A DNA stretch of 64,000 nucleotides from Pelomonas sp036401055 (GTDB taxonomy: Bacteria; Pseudomonadota; Gammaproteobacteria; Burkholderiales; Burkholderiaceae_C): assembly GCA_036401055.1 (NCBI GenBank), contig DASWWC010000109.1, positions 23,938 through 87,937 of the forward strand, given 5' to 3'. Position numbers and translations under genes: made by a program. Below are positions 34,630 to 43,586 of this stretch, piece by piece. The notes under the pieces are model-generated. The model did not search any database. It saw only the letters and a list, made by a program, of their open reading frames with translations, and was not told the DNA's origin. Position 1 is the first letter of the stretch. Each line of letters starts with the position of its first letter.

Positions 34630-37245
34630 ATGCGGAAGAACCGTCTGAGCGTGCTCATCAGCGCGCTGTTCGTGCTGCCCGGCGTGGCCGTTGCGCAGCA
34701 GGCCACCCCCGACACCAAGGCCGAGTCCAAGAACGAACTGGAGACCGTCACGGTCGTCGGCATCCGGGCCGCGGTGCGCAATGCGCTGCAGGCCAAGGAG
34801 CTGAGCAACAGCATCATCGAGAGCATCGCGTCCGAGGACATCGGCAAGCTGCCCGACACCACCATCGCCGAGTCGCTGGCCCGCCTGCCCGGCCTGGCCG
34901 CTGGCATCGACCGCGGCAACGCCAGCCAGATCGTCGCGCGCGGCCTGGGCCCGCGCTTCATCGGGGCGACGCTGAACGGCCGCGAGTTCGCGTCGTCCGA
35001 GCCCGACCGCGCGGTGCGCTTCGAGATGTTCCCGTCCGAGTCGGTCTCGGGCGCCACCATCCACAAGACACAGTCGGCCGAGATCGTCGAAGGCGGCATT
35101 GCCACCAGCATCGACCTGCAGACCGTGTCCCCGCTGGCGCTGCGCGAGCGCTCGCTGTCGCTGAAGGCCGATGCACTGTACTACCAGCTGGGCAAGGACA
35201 TCGATGGCGCCAAGAAGTACGCGCCGCGCCTGGGCGGCATCTACGTTGACCAGTTCGGCAACCGCACGCTGGGCGTGGCGCTGGCCTTCAGCTACTACGA
35301 CCAGCCCTCGCTGGAGGACCGTGTCGACCACTGGGGCTTCAACACGACGAACTTCGCGCCGGCCGTGGGCATCGAGCCCTGGGGCTTCCAGCACAAGGTC
35401 AAGCGCGGCACCAACAAGCGTTCCAGCGTGCTGGGCAAGGTGGAGTTCAAACCCGATGCCAACTTCCAGCTGACCGCCGACGTCTACGCCGCGCGCTCGC
35501 GCATCCATGAGCCCGAGCTGTACCACACGGTGGACATTGGCAACTGGGACGGCTGGCGTTCCGGGGCCTACAGCAAGATCACCAAGGACGGCAACTACGT
35601 CACCGGCGCCACCGTCGCCGACGTGGACCTGAAGACCATCAACTCGCTGTGGAAGCAGAACATGTCCAACTTCGCGACCGGCGTGAACGCGAAGTGGAAG
35701 GCCGGCGAATGGCAGTTGGAGGCCGACGCCGCCTACTCCAAGGCCGACCGCGACACCTTCTGGTCCGCCATCGGCCTGGACATGCTGAACAAGGGCACGG
35801 TCACCTGGAACTTCCCGCGCGATCAGTGGATGACCTATGGCTTTAGCGCCGACACGGGCAACCCCGCCGCTTACGGCAACTGGAGCTACGAGACCTGGGG
35901 CCCCAGCTACGCCGGCACGTTGCATGACCGCCTGGACTCGCAGCAGCTGACCGCCAGCCGCCGCCTGGCCTGGGGTGATGTCAACAAGATCAAGATGGGC
36001 CTGCGCGCCACGCAGCGCGGCAAGTCCTACGAGCAGGTGTCGTGGAACTACGGCAGCAACGCCACCATCGCCACCAGTGACCTGCAGCGCGTGACCGTCG
36101 CTGGCCGCCCCGACTTCGTCGCACTGGGCAGCGGCTTCGAGGAGGCCGTCACCAAGTACTTCGGCGCCGCCGCGTTGAGCGCCGCCGGCCGCACGCCGAC
36201 GAACTGGGACAAGGTCGGCAACAACTGGAGCGCCAGCGAGGACGGCGTCGCGGCCTTCGTGCAGGCCGACCTGGCCGGCACGCTGGGTGGCCTGAACTAC
36301 CGCGGCAACGCGGGCCTGCGCGTGGCGCACAGCAGCCAGACCGGCTATGGCTACGAGCAGGTCAACGGCGGCACGCTGAAGGCCGTGTCCGATGGCACGA
36401 GCTACACCAAGGTGCTGCCCAGCCTCAACCTCGTGCTGAGCCTGGACAGCGAGGACGAGCACCAGCTGCGCGTCGGCGTCGCCCGCGCGCTGTCGCGCGC
36501 GCCGCTGGACGTGATGAACGCGGCTCACACCGTCAACATCGACCCCAACGGCGTGCAGCCCACCACCATCTCGGGCGGCAACCCGCGCCTGAAGCCCATG
36601 ATGGCCGACCAGCTGGACATCAGCTACCAGTACTACTTCGGCAAGGGCGGCCTGGTGTCGGCGGGCGCGTTCTACAAGAAGGTGACCGACTACATCGGCA
36701 TCGCGTCGGTGGCCGGCACCTACGAAGGCAAGCCGGCGTTCTACAGCAGCCAAGTCAACCGTGACGGTGGCACGGTGAAGGGCCTGGAGCTGGTCTACCA
36801 GCAGGCGTTCACGTCGCTGCCCGCGCCGTGGAACGGCCTGGGCGTGTCGACGAACTACACCTACACGACCAGCGACATCAAGGAGAACGGCGACCGCAGC
36901 GGCGCGACCTGGGTGCCCATCTCGGCCAACGGCCTGATGAAGCACAACAGCGGCCTGACGCTCTGGTACGAGCGCAACGGCTTCGAGGCACGCCTGGCCG
37001 CGAACCGCCACTCGGCCTACCACCGCGCGCCGACCTGGGACTCCACCGCCTTCCAGAAGAACGGCGACGAGACCTGGGTGTCCATCAACCTCGCCCAGCA
37101 GATCACGCCGCAGCTGCAGGCGCGTTTCGGCATCGAGAACGCGACCAACCAGCGTGTGACCTACAGCGACCCGCAGTACGCGCTGCGCCAGGTGAACTTC
37201 CAGTTCGGACGCCGCTTCAACATCGGTGTGAGCTACAAGTTGTGA
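34630..37245 (+). CDS. TonB-dependent receptor, carbohydrate type
   Basis: Outer-membrane importer of 871 residues with signal peptide (VLPGVAVAQQ), plug (LETVTVVGIRAAVRNAL, IASEDIGKLPDTTIAESLARLPG, IVARGLGPRFIGATLNGRE) and a 22-strand barrel ending VNFQFGRRFNIGVSYKL. A good ribosome site (CCGGAGATAAAC) precedes the ATG. The nearest degradative gene on the strand is the rhamnogalacturonan lyase 1.2 kb downstream, so pectin-derived oligosaccharides are a reasonable guess. The operon is interrupted by a repeat copy and a hypothetical gene, so the link is weak. Confidence 0.93.
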   Translation: MRKNRLSVLISALFVLPGVAVAQQATPDTKAESKNELETVTVVGIRAAVRNALQAKELSNSIIESIASEDIGKLPDTTIAESLARLPGLAAGIDRGNASQIVARGLGPRFIGATLNGREFASSEPDRAVRFEMFPSESVSGATIHKTQSAEIVEGGIATSIDLQTVSPLALRERSLSLKADALYYQLGKDIDGAKKYAPRLGGIYVDQFGNRTLGVALAFSYYDQPSLEDRVDHWGFNTTNFAPAVGIEPWGFQHKVKRGTNKRSSVLGKVEFKPDANFQLTADVYAARSRIHEPELYHTVDIGNWDGWRSGAYSKITKDGNYVTGATVADVDLKTINSLWKQNMSNFATGVNAKWKAGEWQLEADAAYSKADRDTFWSAIGLDMLNKGTVTWNFPRDQWMTYGFSADTGNPAAYGNWSYETWGPSYAGTLHDRLDSQQLTASRRLAWGDVNKIKMGLRATQRGKSYEQVSWNYGSNATIATSDLQRVTVAGRPDFVALGSGFEEAVTKYFGAAALSAAGRTPTNWDKVGNNWSASEDGVAAFVQADLAGTLGGLNYRGNAGLRVAHSSQTGYGYEQVNGGTLKAVSDGTSYTKVLPSLNLVLSLDSEDEHQLRVGVARALSRAPLDVMNAAHTVNIDPNGVQPTTISGGNPRLKPMMADQLDISYQYYFGKGGLVSAGAFYKKVTDYIGIASVAGTYEGKPAFYSSQVNRDGGTVKGLELVYQQAFTSLPAPWNGLGVSTNYTYTTSDIKENGDRSGATWVPISANGLMKHNSGLTLWYERNGFEARLAANRHSAYHRAPTWDSTAFQKNGDETWVSINLAQQITPQLQARFGIENATNQRVTYSDPQYALRQVNFQFGRRFNIGVSYKL

Positions 37246-37338
37246 GCCCCTCGCCCAGTCTCGCCCGGCTGAACGCCGGCGAGTCTGGTCGGTCCCTCTG
37301 GGGGCCGGCTTGGGGCGGCCCGGCGCTCGGCCCGAAGA
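37244..37338 (+). repeat. Intergenic repeat, copy B (downstream of the third TonB receptor)
   Basis: Begins at the receptor stop and matches copy A (24802-24943) in both blocks but lacks copy A's central insert. Its first block can form a strong stem: CTCGCCCGGC with GCCGGCGAG around TGAAC, with one bulge. It may end transcription of the receptor gene. Confidence 0.6.
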
Positions 37339-37366
37339 CCCCACGCTTGCGCAAAATGGCGCGTTC

Positions 37367-38287
37367 ATGAAGAACCGTTTTCTGCTCGTGCTGCCGCTGG
37401 CCTGCGGGCTGGGCCTGCTGGCCTGGGCCTGGTGGTCCGATCCGGCGCCGCCGTCCGTGCCGGACGAGGCGCCGCCAAGCTTGAGGCCGCCCGCGCTGCT
37501 GGCGCTGGGCGCCACACCCACCGACGTTGCTGCGGTGGCCGCGCCGCCGGGTCAAGGCAAGGACTGTGCACCCGTCGTGCCGCTGCCGCCGCATGAAGAA
37601 GTGCTCGCCACGCAGCGAGCCCTGGCCTCGCTCACCAGCGCATCGGGCGGCGACGCCGTGCTGGCGCTGCTGCTGCACAAGCCCGCGGCCGACGATCAAG
37701 CCGCGCAGGCACGGTGGGCCGCCCAGGTGCGTGAGGCTGCGTTGCGCTCCGGTGATGTGGTCGCGCTGCGCTGGGCCGCCGGCGCCTGCCGTGAGTTGCC
37801 GCAGGCCACCGCCTGCCGCCGCGAGCTGCTGCAGCAGCGCCTGCGGCTGGAGCCGGACAACGGCCTGCACTGGCTGGAGTGGCTGCATGAAGACCCCGGC
37901 GCGGCCGACGAGGCCTGGGCCGGTCTGGCCGCGTCACGTCACTGGCGGGAGCGCCCCGCGGCCTGGCGCGAGCGGCTGGATCGTGCGCTGCCCCCGGGCT
38001 TGCCGGCCGCGCAGCGCCAGGTCTTGCTGGCGCGCCTGGTGCAGCGCGAGGTCGACTGGTCGCCTGCGCCGCCGACCGATCTCGCGCAGGTCTGCGGCCA
38101 TTGGGGGCCGGGTCATGCCCTGGGCGCGGCGTGTCACCACGCGAGCACGCTGATGCTGACCCAGGCCGACTCGCCCCGCGCCCGCGCGCAGGGCGAGCAG
38201 CTGGCGCAGCTGACCGGGCAGGACGTGCCACCCGCCATCCCGGCGGCGGCGCCCGAGCCTGCGGGCTGCGTGCAATCAAGCCGGTGA
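37367..38287 (+). CDS. Hypothetical membrane-anchored protein
   Basis: I do not recognise this 306-residue protein. The ATG at 37367 opens a single N-terminal membrane anchor (FLLVLPLACGLGLLAWAWW), followed by a Pro/Ala-rich stretch and a helical, Arg/Leu/Ala-rich region with regularly spaced Trp and Cys residues (CRELPQATACRRELLQQRL, HWLEWLHEDPGAADEAW). The pattern is reminiscent of helical-repeat (TPR/Sel1-like) proteins but no repeat is clear. It probably faces the periplasm. It lies between a receptor and a PL4 lyase on the same strand with gaps of 121 and 143 bp. Confidence 0.65.
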   Translation: MKNRFLLVLPLACGLGLLAWAWWSDPAPPSVPDEAPPSLRPPALLALGATPTDVAAVAAPPGQGKDCAPVVPLPPHEEVLATQRALASLTSASGGDAVLALLLHKPAADDQAAQARWAAQVREAALRSGDVVALRWAAGACRELPQATACRRELLQQRLRLEPDNGLHWLEWLHEDPGAADEAWAGLAASRHWRERPAAWRERLDRALPPGLPAAQRQVLLARLVQREVDWSPAPPTDLAQVCGHWGPGHALGAACHHASTLMLTQADSPRARAQGEQLAQLTGQDVPPAIPAAAPEPAGCVQSSR

Positions 38288-38430
38288 GAGATTGGCCTGC
38301 CTAGGTAGCGCGCCTGAGGGCGCCGCGCAGGCCGGTTCCTAGACTGGCCTTCGACCGCACCGAGCAGCACAGGCGCGGCAGCGCGGCGCGCAAGAGTTCG
38401 CCCGCGCATCCCAACGACCGGAGACAACCC

Positions 38431-40035
38431 ATGTTCACTTCCCGTTCTTGCGGGCGCGTCGGCGCGCTCCGCCTGGCTGCGGCCGCCTGCCTTTCCCTCA
38501 GCTCGTCGGCCTGGGCCGCCTGGGGCATCACCGACGCCAGCGGCGTGCTGACCGTCGACACCGGCGCCGGCCTGGTGTTCAAGGTCAACAAGAGCAGCGG
38601 CGACATCACGTCCATCAAGCTCAACGGCGGCGCCGAGCTGCAGGGCCAGACCAAGTTCTCCCACATCAGCTCGGGCCTGGGCGCGCCGGCCACCTACGCG
38701 TTCTCGCCGTCGGGCACCACGGCCGTCATCACCATCACGGCATCGACGCTGAAGCACTACCTGGTCGTGCGCCGCAACGAGAACACCATCTACATGGCCA
38801 CGCACATCACGGCCGAGCCGGCCGTGGGCGAGCTGCGCTGGATCACGCGCCTGAACGGCAGCGTGTTCACCGGCGTGCCGACCGAGTCCAACCTGCGCGG
38901 CACCACCGGTGCCATCGAGAGCAGCGACGTGTTCGGCAACAGCGACGGCACGACGCGTTCCAAGTACTACGGCAACCAGCGCGCCAAGGACATGACCGTG
39001 CGCGGCGTGACCGGCTCCGGCGTGGGCGTGTTCATGGTCTACGGCAACCGTGAGAGCGCGTCGGGCGGGCCGTTCTTCCGCGACATCCAGAACCAGAGCG
39101 GCACGGACACCGAGCTCTACAACTACATGAACTCGGGCCACAACCAGACCGAGGCCTTCCGCATGGGCCTGCACGGCCCCTATGCGCTGGTGTTCACGAC
39201 CGGTGGCACGCCGTCGGCCCCGGACATGAGTTGGATGTCGGGCCTGAACCTGCAGGGCTGGGTCAGCGGCCGCGGCAAGGTGGTGCTGAACGGCCTGTCG
39301 GGCATGGACACGGCCTACGCGTACACGGTGGGCTTCGCGAACTCGACGGCGCAGTACTGGGGCACCACCTCCGGCAGCGGCGCCGTGACGGTGGCCAACA
39401 TGAAGCCCGGTACCTATGTGATGACGGTCTACAAGGGCGAGCTGGGCGTCTACACCGAACAGGTGTCGGTCAGCAGCGGTGGCACCACCACGCTGAACAC
39501 GCGCGCCATCACGGCCGACCCCGCCGCGCAGCCCGTGCTGTGGCGCGTGGGCCAGTGGGACGGCACGCCGCTGGAGTTCCTGAACGGCCAGACGATCAAC
39601 GTGCGCCACCCGCAGGACACGCGCAACCCGTCCTGGGGGCCGGTCACTTACGCGGTCGGCAGCGCGACGAACAAGTTCCCCGGCGCGATCTGGAAGGACA
39701 AGAACAGCGGCACGCAGATCACCTTCAACCTCACCAGCGCCCAGCTGGCCGCGCGCACGGTCCGCATCGGCATCTCGGCGGCCTACGCCAACGCCCGCCC
39801 GCAGATCAGCGTGAACGGCTGGACATCGGCCGTGCCCACGGCATCCAGCCAGCCCAGCTCCCGCTCGCTGACCATCGGCACCTACCGCGGCAACAACGCG
39901 ACCTTCACCTATAGCGTGCCGGCCAGCGCCTTCGTGGCGGGCACCAACACGGTGACCATCCATGCGGCGTCGGGCAGCGGCAGCACGGGCTTCCTCAGCG
40001 CGGGCTTTGCGGTGGACTGCGTGGACATGTACTGA
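38431..40035 (+). CDS. PL4 rhamnogalacturonan lyase, secreted
   Basis: Cleaves the rhamnose-galacturonate backbone of pectin rhamnogalacturonan I by beta-elimination. The 534-residue protein has a signal peptide (SSSAWAAWG), a large N-terminal lyase domain (about 31-270), a fibronectin-like domain (about 275-360) and a jelly-roll C-terminal domain (about 365-534). This is the three-domain plan of the fungal enzyme. TTRSKYYGNQ (K178) and NSGHNQTEAFRMGLHGPY (H237) match the spacing of the catalytic Lys and His of the Aspergillus enzyme. Ribosome site CCGGAGACAACCC. It is the only pectin enzyme in the window. Eukaryote-like architecture makes it a transfer candidate. Confidence 0.87.
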   Translation: MFTSRSCGRVGALRLAAAACLSLSSSAWAAWGITDASGVLTVDTGAGLVFKVNKSSGDITSIKLNGGAELQGQTKFSHISSGLGAPATYAFSPSGTTAVITITASTLKHYLVVRRNENTIYMATHITAEPAVGELRWITRLNGSVFTGVPTESNLRGTTGAIESSDVFGNSDGTTRSKYYGNQRAKDMTVRGVTGSGVGVFMVYGNRESASGGPFFRDIQNQSGTDTELYNYMNSGHNQTEAFRMGLHGPYALVFTTGGTPSAPDMSWMSGLNLQGWVSGRGKVVLNGLSGMDTAYAYTVGFANSTAQYWGTTSGSGAVTVANMKPGTYVMTVYKGELGVYTEQVSVSSGGTTTLNTRAITADPAAQPVLWRVGQWDGTPLEFLNGQTINVRHPQDTRNPSWGPVTYAVGSATNKFPGAIWKDKNSGTQITFNLTSAQLAARTVRIGISAAYANARPQISVNGWTSAVPTASSQPSSRSLTIGTYRGNNATFTYSVPASAFVAGTNTVTIHAASGSGSTGFLSAGFAVDCVDMY

Positions 40036-40042
40036 TGCCGCC

Positions 40043-40074
40043 GGGGCGAGGCGTGCCGTCGGGCGCTTCGCCCC
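40043..40074. terminator. Bidirectional hairpin terminator between convergent genes
   Basis: GGGGCGAGGCG (40043-40053) pairs with CGCTTCGCCCC (40064-40074), eleven pairs with one G-U, in the 43-base gap between the PL4 lyase stop and the stop of the zinc-ribbon gene. Only short T-runs are present. Confidence 0.5.
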
Positions 40075-40078
40075 GCCA

Positions 40079-41080
40079 TCAATCGGACCAGGGCGCACCG
40101 CACAGCGGGCAGCCGGTCGGCTTGTCGCCCAGCCGCAGGCGCATGGTCACGTCGCCCTCGCAGCTGTCGCACAGCCCGCTGTCGGGCACGTGGCCCAGCA
40201 GCGCATCGCGCCGCAGGATGCGGGCCCGCTGCGCGGCGGCACGGCGGACGGGGGACTTGGCCTCGTCCTCCAGCAGCTTCTGCGCGGCGCGCTTCAGCGA
40301 CTTGAGTTCGCGCAGCGGCTCTTGCTCCTGCTCGGGGGCGCCGAGAAAGAGCTGCCCGCGCGAGGGGGCGGCGACCTCGATCACCAGCTGCCCGTGGCGC
40401 GGGTCGTCCTGGACGTCCATGCGGTAGAGGCCGCGGCAGGTCAGCGCCGCCTCGCGGTCCTCGGTGAGGCTGCGTGGCTTGGTGGCCAGGTCGTTGAAGA
40501 AGCGCTCCAGGTCGCGCCGGGCCAGCTGGATCTTGCCGGCGCAGCCCTGCCGTCCGTTGGTGCGGATCGCCAGGATGCCGGCCTCCAGCGTCAGGCTGAA
40601 GTACTTGCCGACCACGGCGCCGGGCGCCGGCACGCCGGCGGCCTCGAAGAGGTCGGCATAGATGCCGGCCGGCCAGCGGGCCGCGGCCCGCGCTTGTGCG
40701 CCGCCGACGTCCTGGTCGGTGGCTACATAGGCGTCCAGCAGCTGGCTGAGGAAATCGTCGTTGTCGTGCAGCTGGCGGGCCAGTCCGTCGCTCTCCTTCA
40801 GCAGGCCCGGCGCCTGGCGGCGTATCAGCTCGGCCAGCTCGCGCGTGTCGGCCAGATGCTTGCCCACGCCGCCGAGATGCCCGCGCAGCAGTTGCTCGTA
40901 GGTGGCGACGCGCTGCGCCTGCTGCGCGATCTGGGCCTTGGCCTGGGCCAGGCCATGCTCATGCCCCAGCCGCCAGGAACGCGCGCTGGCGCTGGCCTTG
41001 GCCTGGCGCTGCAACACCAGCAGCAGCAACAGCACGCAGCACAGCACCAGCAGGGCGATGTAGCCGGCTAGGGCAAGCAT
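40079..41080 (-). CDS. Hypothetical membrane-anchored protein with C-terminal zinc ribbon
   Basis: I do not recognise a named family. The start is placed at the ATG at 41080, where an N-terminal membrane helix begins at once (LALAGYIALLVLCCVLLLLL); an upstream in-frame ATG would add 53 unlikely residues. The 333-residue protein then has a helical region (HEHGLAQAKAQIAQQAQRV, probably coiled coil), a middle domain, and a C-terminal CDSCEGDVTMRLRL...CPLCG zinc ribbon. With one anchor and a cytoplasmic zinc ribbon it could bind nucleic acid or protein at the membrane. It lies 169 bp downstream of the EF-G gene on the same strand. Confidence 0.7.
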   Translation of the reverse strand: MLALAGYIALLVLCCVLLLLLVLQRQAKASASARSWRLGHEHGLAQAKAQIAQQAQRVATYEQLLRGHLGGVGKHLADTRELAELIRRQAPGLLKESDGLARQLHDNDDFLSQLLDAYVATDQDVGGAQARAAARWPAGIYADLFEAAGVPAPGAVVGKYFSLTLEAGILAIRTNGRQGCAGKIQLARRDLERFFNDLATKPRSLTEDREAALTCRGLYRMDVQDDPRHGQLVIEVAAPSRGQLFLGAPEQEQEPLRELKSLKRAAQKLLEDEAKSPVRRAAAQRARILRRDALLGHVPDSGLCDSCEGDVTMRLRLGDKPTGCPLCGAPWSD

Positions 41081-41249
41081 TCGCCGTCCGGCAAGCGGAG
41101 AGGGATCTTCATGGGGACGGATTCTGGGCTCATGTCGCGGCGGGCCGGATTCCAGTGGCCATGCTCGAGTGAACGATGCCACGTTGCAAGCCTTTGCGGG
41201 TGCCGCCGCCCGGCAAGCCCATGGCTTGCCGGGCGGCACGGGGCCGCGT

Positions 41250-43265
41250 TCAGGCGGCCCGCGCGGCGCGAGCCGGCGCCGGCGCGTAGTGGTCCAGCTG
41301 CATCGTGAACTGCGCGCGGCCCGAGCTGAGCGCGCGCAGCTGGCCGATGTAGCCGAACATGCGCTCCAGCGGCACGTGTGCGCTCAAAACGACTGCGTTG
41401 CCGCGCGTGTCCTGGCCCTGCACCTGGCCGCGCCGGCGCAGCAGGTCGCCGATGACGTCGCCCACATGCTCCGCCGGCGTGATGACTTCGACGGCCATCA
41501 TGGGTTCCAGCACCACGGGTGAGGCCTTCAGCACGGCCTCGCGCAGCGCGGTCGCCGCGGCCAGCTCGAAGGCCAGCGCGGACGAGTCGCGCACGTGGGC
41601 GCTGCCGTCCACCAGCACGGCCTCGAAGTCCACCAGCGGGTGGCCCGCGAACGGGCCCGCCTGCGCGGCCTTGCGGATGCCGGCCTCCACCGCCGGGATG
41701 AACTCGCGCGGGATGGCGCCGCCCATCACGGTGCTGGTGAAGCGCAGGCCGTCGCCACGCGGCAGCGGCGCAATGCGCAGCGTCAGCTCAGCGAACTGGC
41801 CGGGGCCGCCGCTCTGCTTCTTGTGCACATGGCACAGCTCGGCGCAGGCCGTGATGGTCTCGCGGTAGGCCACCTGCGGGCAGCCCACGGCCACGTCCAC
41901 GCCGAAGCGCGAGCGCAGCGTCTCGACCGCCACCTCCAGCTGCAGCTCGCCCATGCCGGACAGCAGCGTCTGGCCCGAGTCGGCGTCCTGGCGCAGCCGC
42001 AGCGACGGGTCCTCGCGGACGAGCACGCTCAAGGCCTTCGCCAGCGGCGCGGCATCGGCCTGCCGGTGCGGCTCGATGGCGACGTCGATGACGGCCTCTG
42101 GCACGGCGATGCTTTCCAGCACGGGGGCGTCCTTGGCGGACGCCAGCGTGTGGCCGGTCAGCACGTCCTTCAGACCCACCAGGCCGGCGATGTCGCCCGC
42201 GCCCAGTTCGTCGCGCTCGACGCGCCGGTCGGCGTGGATCTCGTAGAGCCGCGAGACGCGTTCGGCCTTGCCGGTGCTGGCGTTAAACACGGTGTCGCCG
42301 CGCTTCAGCGTGCCGCTGTAGACGCGCACGAACACCATCGCGCCGTGGTCGTCGGTGGTCAGCTTGAACGCGAGGGCAGACAGCGGGCCATCCGTGGAGA
42401 CGGCGCCGGGCGCTTCACCGGGCGCGGGCAGGTAGGCCACGACGGCATCCAGCAGGGGCTCCACGCCGCGGTTGCGGAAGGCGGAGCCGGCCAGCACGGG
42501 GACGAGGGTGCCCGCGATCGTGCCGCGGCGCAGCGCCGCACGCAGCGCGGCTGGCGGCAGGTCGGGGCCGTGCAGCCAGGCGTCCAGCAGCGCGTCGTCC
42601 TGCTCAGCGGCGGCTTCCACCAGGCGCGCGCGGGCGGCCTCAGCGGCGGGCAGCAGCTCGGGCGGGATGGCGTCCACGCGCGGCGGCTCGGCAGCGTCGT
42701 CGCGGTCCCAGACCAGGGCCTGCATCGCCAGCAGGTCCACCACGCCGCGGAAGCCGGCTTCCGAGCCTATGGGCAGCTGCAGCGGCAGCGCACGCACACC
42801 GAGGCGCTCTTCGAGGGACGCGACGACGCGCTGGAAGTCCGCACCCGTGCGGTCCAGCTTGTTGACGAAGGCGATGCGCGGCACGCGGTACTCGTCCGCG
42901 AGGCGCCAATTGGTCTCGGTCTGGGGTTCCACACCGGCCACGCCGTCGAACACGACGACCGCGCCGTCCAGCACGCGCAGCGAGCGGCGCACCTCGAGGT
43001 TGAAGTCGATGTGGCCGGGCGTGTCGATCAGGTTGATCTGCGTGCCCCGCCAGTGCACGGTCGTGGCCGCGCTGTGGATGGTGATGCCGCGGGCGCGTTC
43101 CTGCGGGTCGAAGTCCATCGTCGTGGCGCCGTCGTGGACTTCGCCGATGCGATGGTTCTCGCCCGTGTAGAACAGGATGCGTTCGGTGGTCGTGGTCTTG
43201 CCGGCGTCGACGTGGGCGATGACGCCGATGTTGCGCAGCTTGCGGAAGTTGGATTTCGAGTTCAT
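41250..43265 (-). CDS. fusA2: Elongation factor G paralogue (EF-G2 type)
   Basis: Translational GTPase of 671 residues, slightly shorter than canonical EF-G (about 700). GTPase motifs are intact: AHVDAGKT (17-24), RGITI, DTPGH (81-85), NKLD (135-138) and AGSAF. Domains III-V follow (SGMGELQLEVAVETL, HKKQSGGPGQFAE, DGSAHVRDSSALAFELA). The usual rpsL-rpsG-tuf neighbours are absent, so this is a second copy rather than the housekeeping one. It may support growth under stress or replace EF-G conditionally. AGGAATCGCC precedes the ATG. The unusual leader suggests transcriptional or translational control (see findings). Confidence 0.92.
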   Translation of the reverse strand: MNSKSNFRKLRNIGVIAHVDAGKTTTTERILFYTGENHRIGEVHDGATTMDFDPQERARGITIHSAATTVHWRGTQINLIDTPGHIDFNLEVRRSLRVLDGAVVVFDGVAGVEPQTETNWRLADEYRVPRIAFVNKLDRTGADFQRVVASLEERLGVRALPLQLPIGSEAGFRGVVDLLAMQALVWDRDDAAEPPRVDAIPPELLPAAEAARARLVEAAAEQDDALLDAWLHGPDLPPAALRAALRRGTIAGTLVPVLAGSAFRNRGVEPLLDAVVAYLPAPGEAPGAVSTDGPLSALAFKLTTDDHGAMVFVRVYSGTLKRGDTVFNASTGKAERVSRLYEIHADRRVERDELGAGDIAGLVGLKDVLTGHTLASAKDAPVLESIAVPEAVIDVAIEPHRQADAAPLAKALSVLVREDPSLRLRQDADSGQTLLSGMGELQLEVAVETLRSRFGVDVAVGCPQVAYRETITACAELCHVHKKQSGGPGQFAELTLRIAPLPRGDGLRFTSTVMGGAIPREFIPAVEAGIRKAAQAGPFAGHPLVDFEAVLVDGSAHVRDSSALAFELAAATALREAVLKASPVVLEPMMAVEVITPAEHVGDVIGDLLRRRGQVQGQDTRGNAVVLSAHVPLERMFGYIGQLRALSSGRAQFTMQLDHYAPAPARAARAA

Positions 43266-43319
43266 GGCGATTCCTGAATGAGTGAGGGGCCAGCCCCTCA
43301 GACGGAATCGCCGAGGGCA

Positions 43320-43427
43320 CTAGCGCAGAAGCAGGACGCCGAAGCGCGCACGAGGCCGGCACAGACTAGCCGCGCTCCGGCGCTCGGGAATCGTGGCGAT
43401 CAGCTTGTCGAAGGTGCGGGTGCGCAT
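43320..43427 (-). CDS. Possible small Arg-rich leader ORF upstream of EF-G
   Basis: An ATG at 43427 opens 35 codons reading MRTRTFDKLIATIPERRS and then a Cys/Arg/Leu-rich end. It lies between the terminator and the EF-G start, in the same direction. It has no strong ribosome site and could be chance. It is recorded because of its place in a possible regulatory leader. Confidence 0.25.
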   Translation of the reverse strand: MRTRTFDKLIATIPERRSAASLCRPRARFGVLLLR

Positions 43428-43439
43428 GCTTGAACTCAG

Positions 43440-43483
43440 GTCAGGAAAAACAAAACCCCGGGAGGGACGAGCCTGCCGGGGTT
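43440..43483 (-). terminator. Intrinsic terminator between the halogenase operon and EF-G
   Basis: On the minus strand AACCCCGG pairs with CCGGGGTT (plus positions 43476-43483 and 43454-43461) around a 14-base loop, followed directly by TTTGTTTTTCC. This is a textbook rho-independent terminator. It lies about 150 bases after the halogenase stop and about 175 bases before the EF-G start. Confidence 0.8.
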
Positions 43484-43532
43484 GGGTGGGGACCGGAAGG
43501 CGGTGCGCCTTCCGAACACGGTCGAAGACGCC

Positions 43533-43586
43533 TCAGGGAGTGATGCGGGCTTGGATCGTGTGCTTGAGCTTCATGATGGGCGCCAT
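43533..43586 (-). CDS. Possible 17-residue leader peptide
   Basis: An ATG at 43586 (or 43574) reads MAPIMKLKHTIQARITP and stops at 43533. Two hairpins, the second a strong terminator, follow within 100 bases. This arrangement resembles ribosome-dependent attenuators. No clear ribosome site is seen and the peptide may be spurious. Confidence 0.3.
   Translation of the reverse strand: MAPIMKLKHTIQARITP

Noticed and set aside
37310..37366. Extension of the hypothetical gene at 37367 to an upstream in-frame start
   Set aside because: The extension would lie within the intergenic repeat and would place a non-hydrophobic tail before a good membrane anchor.
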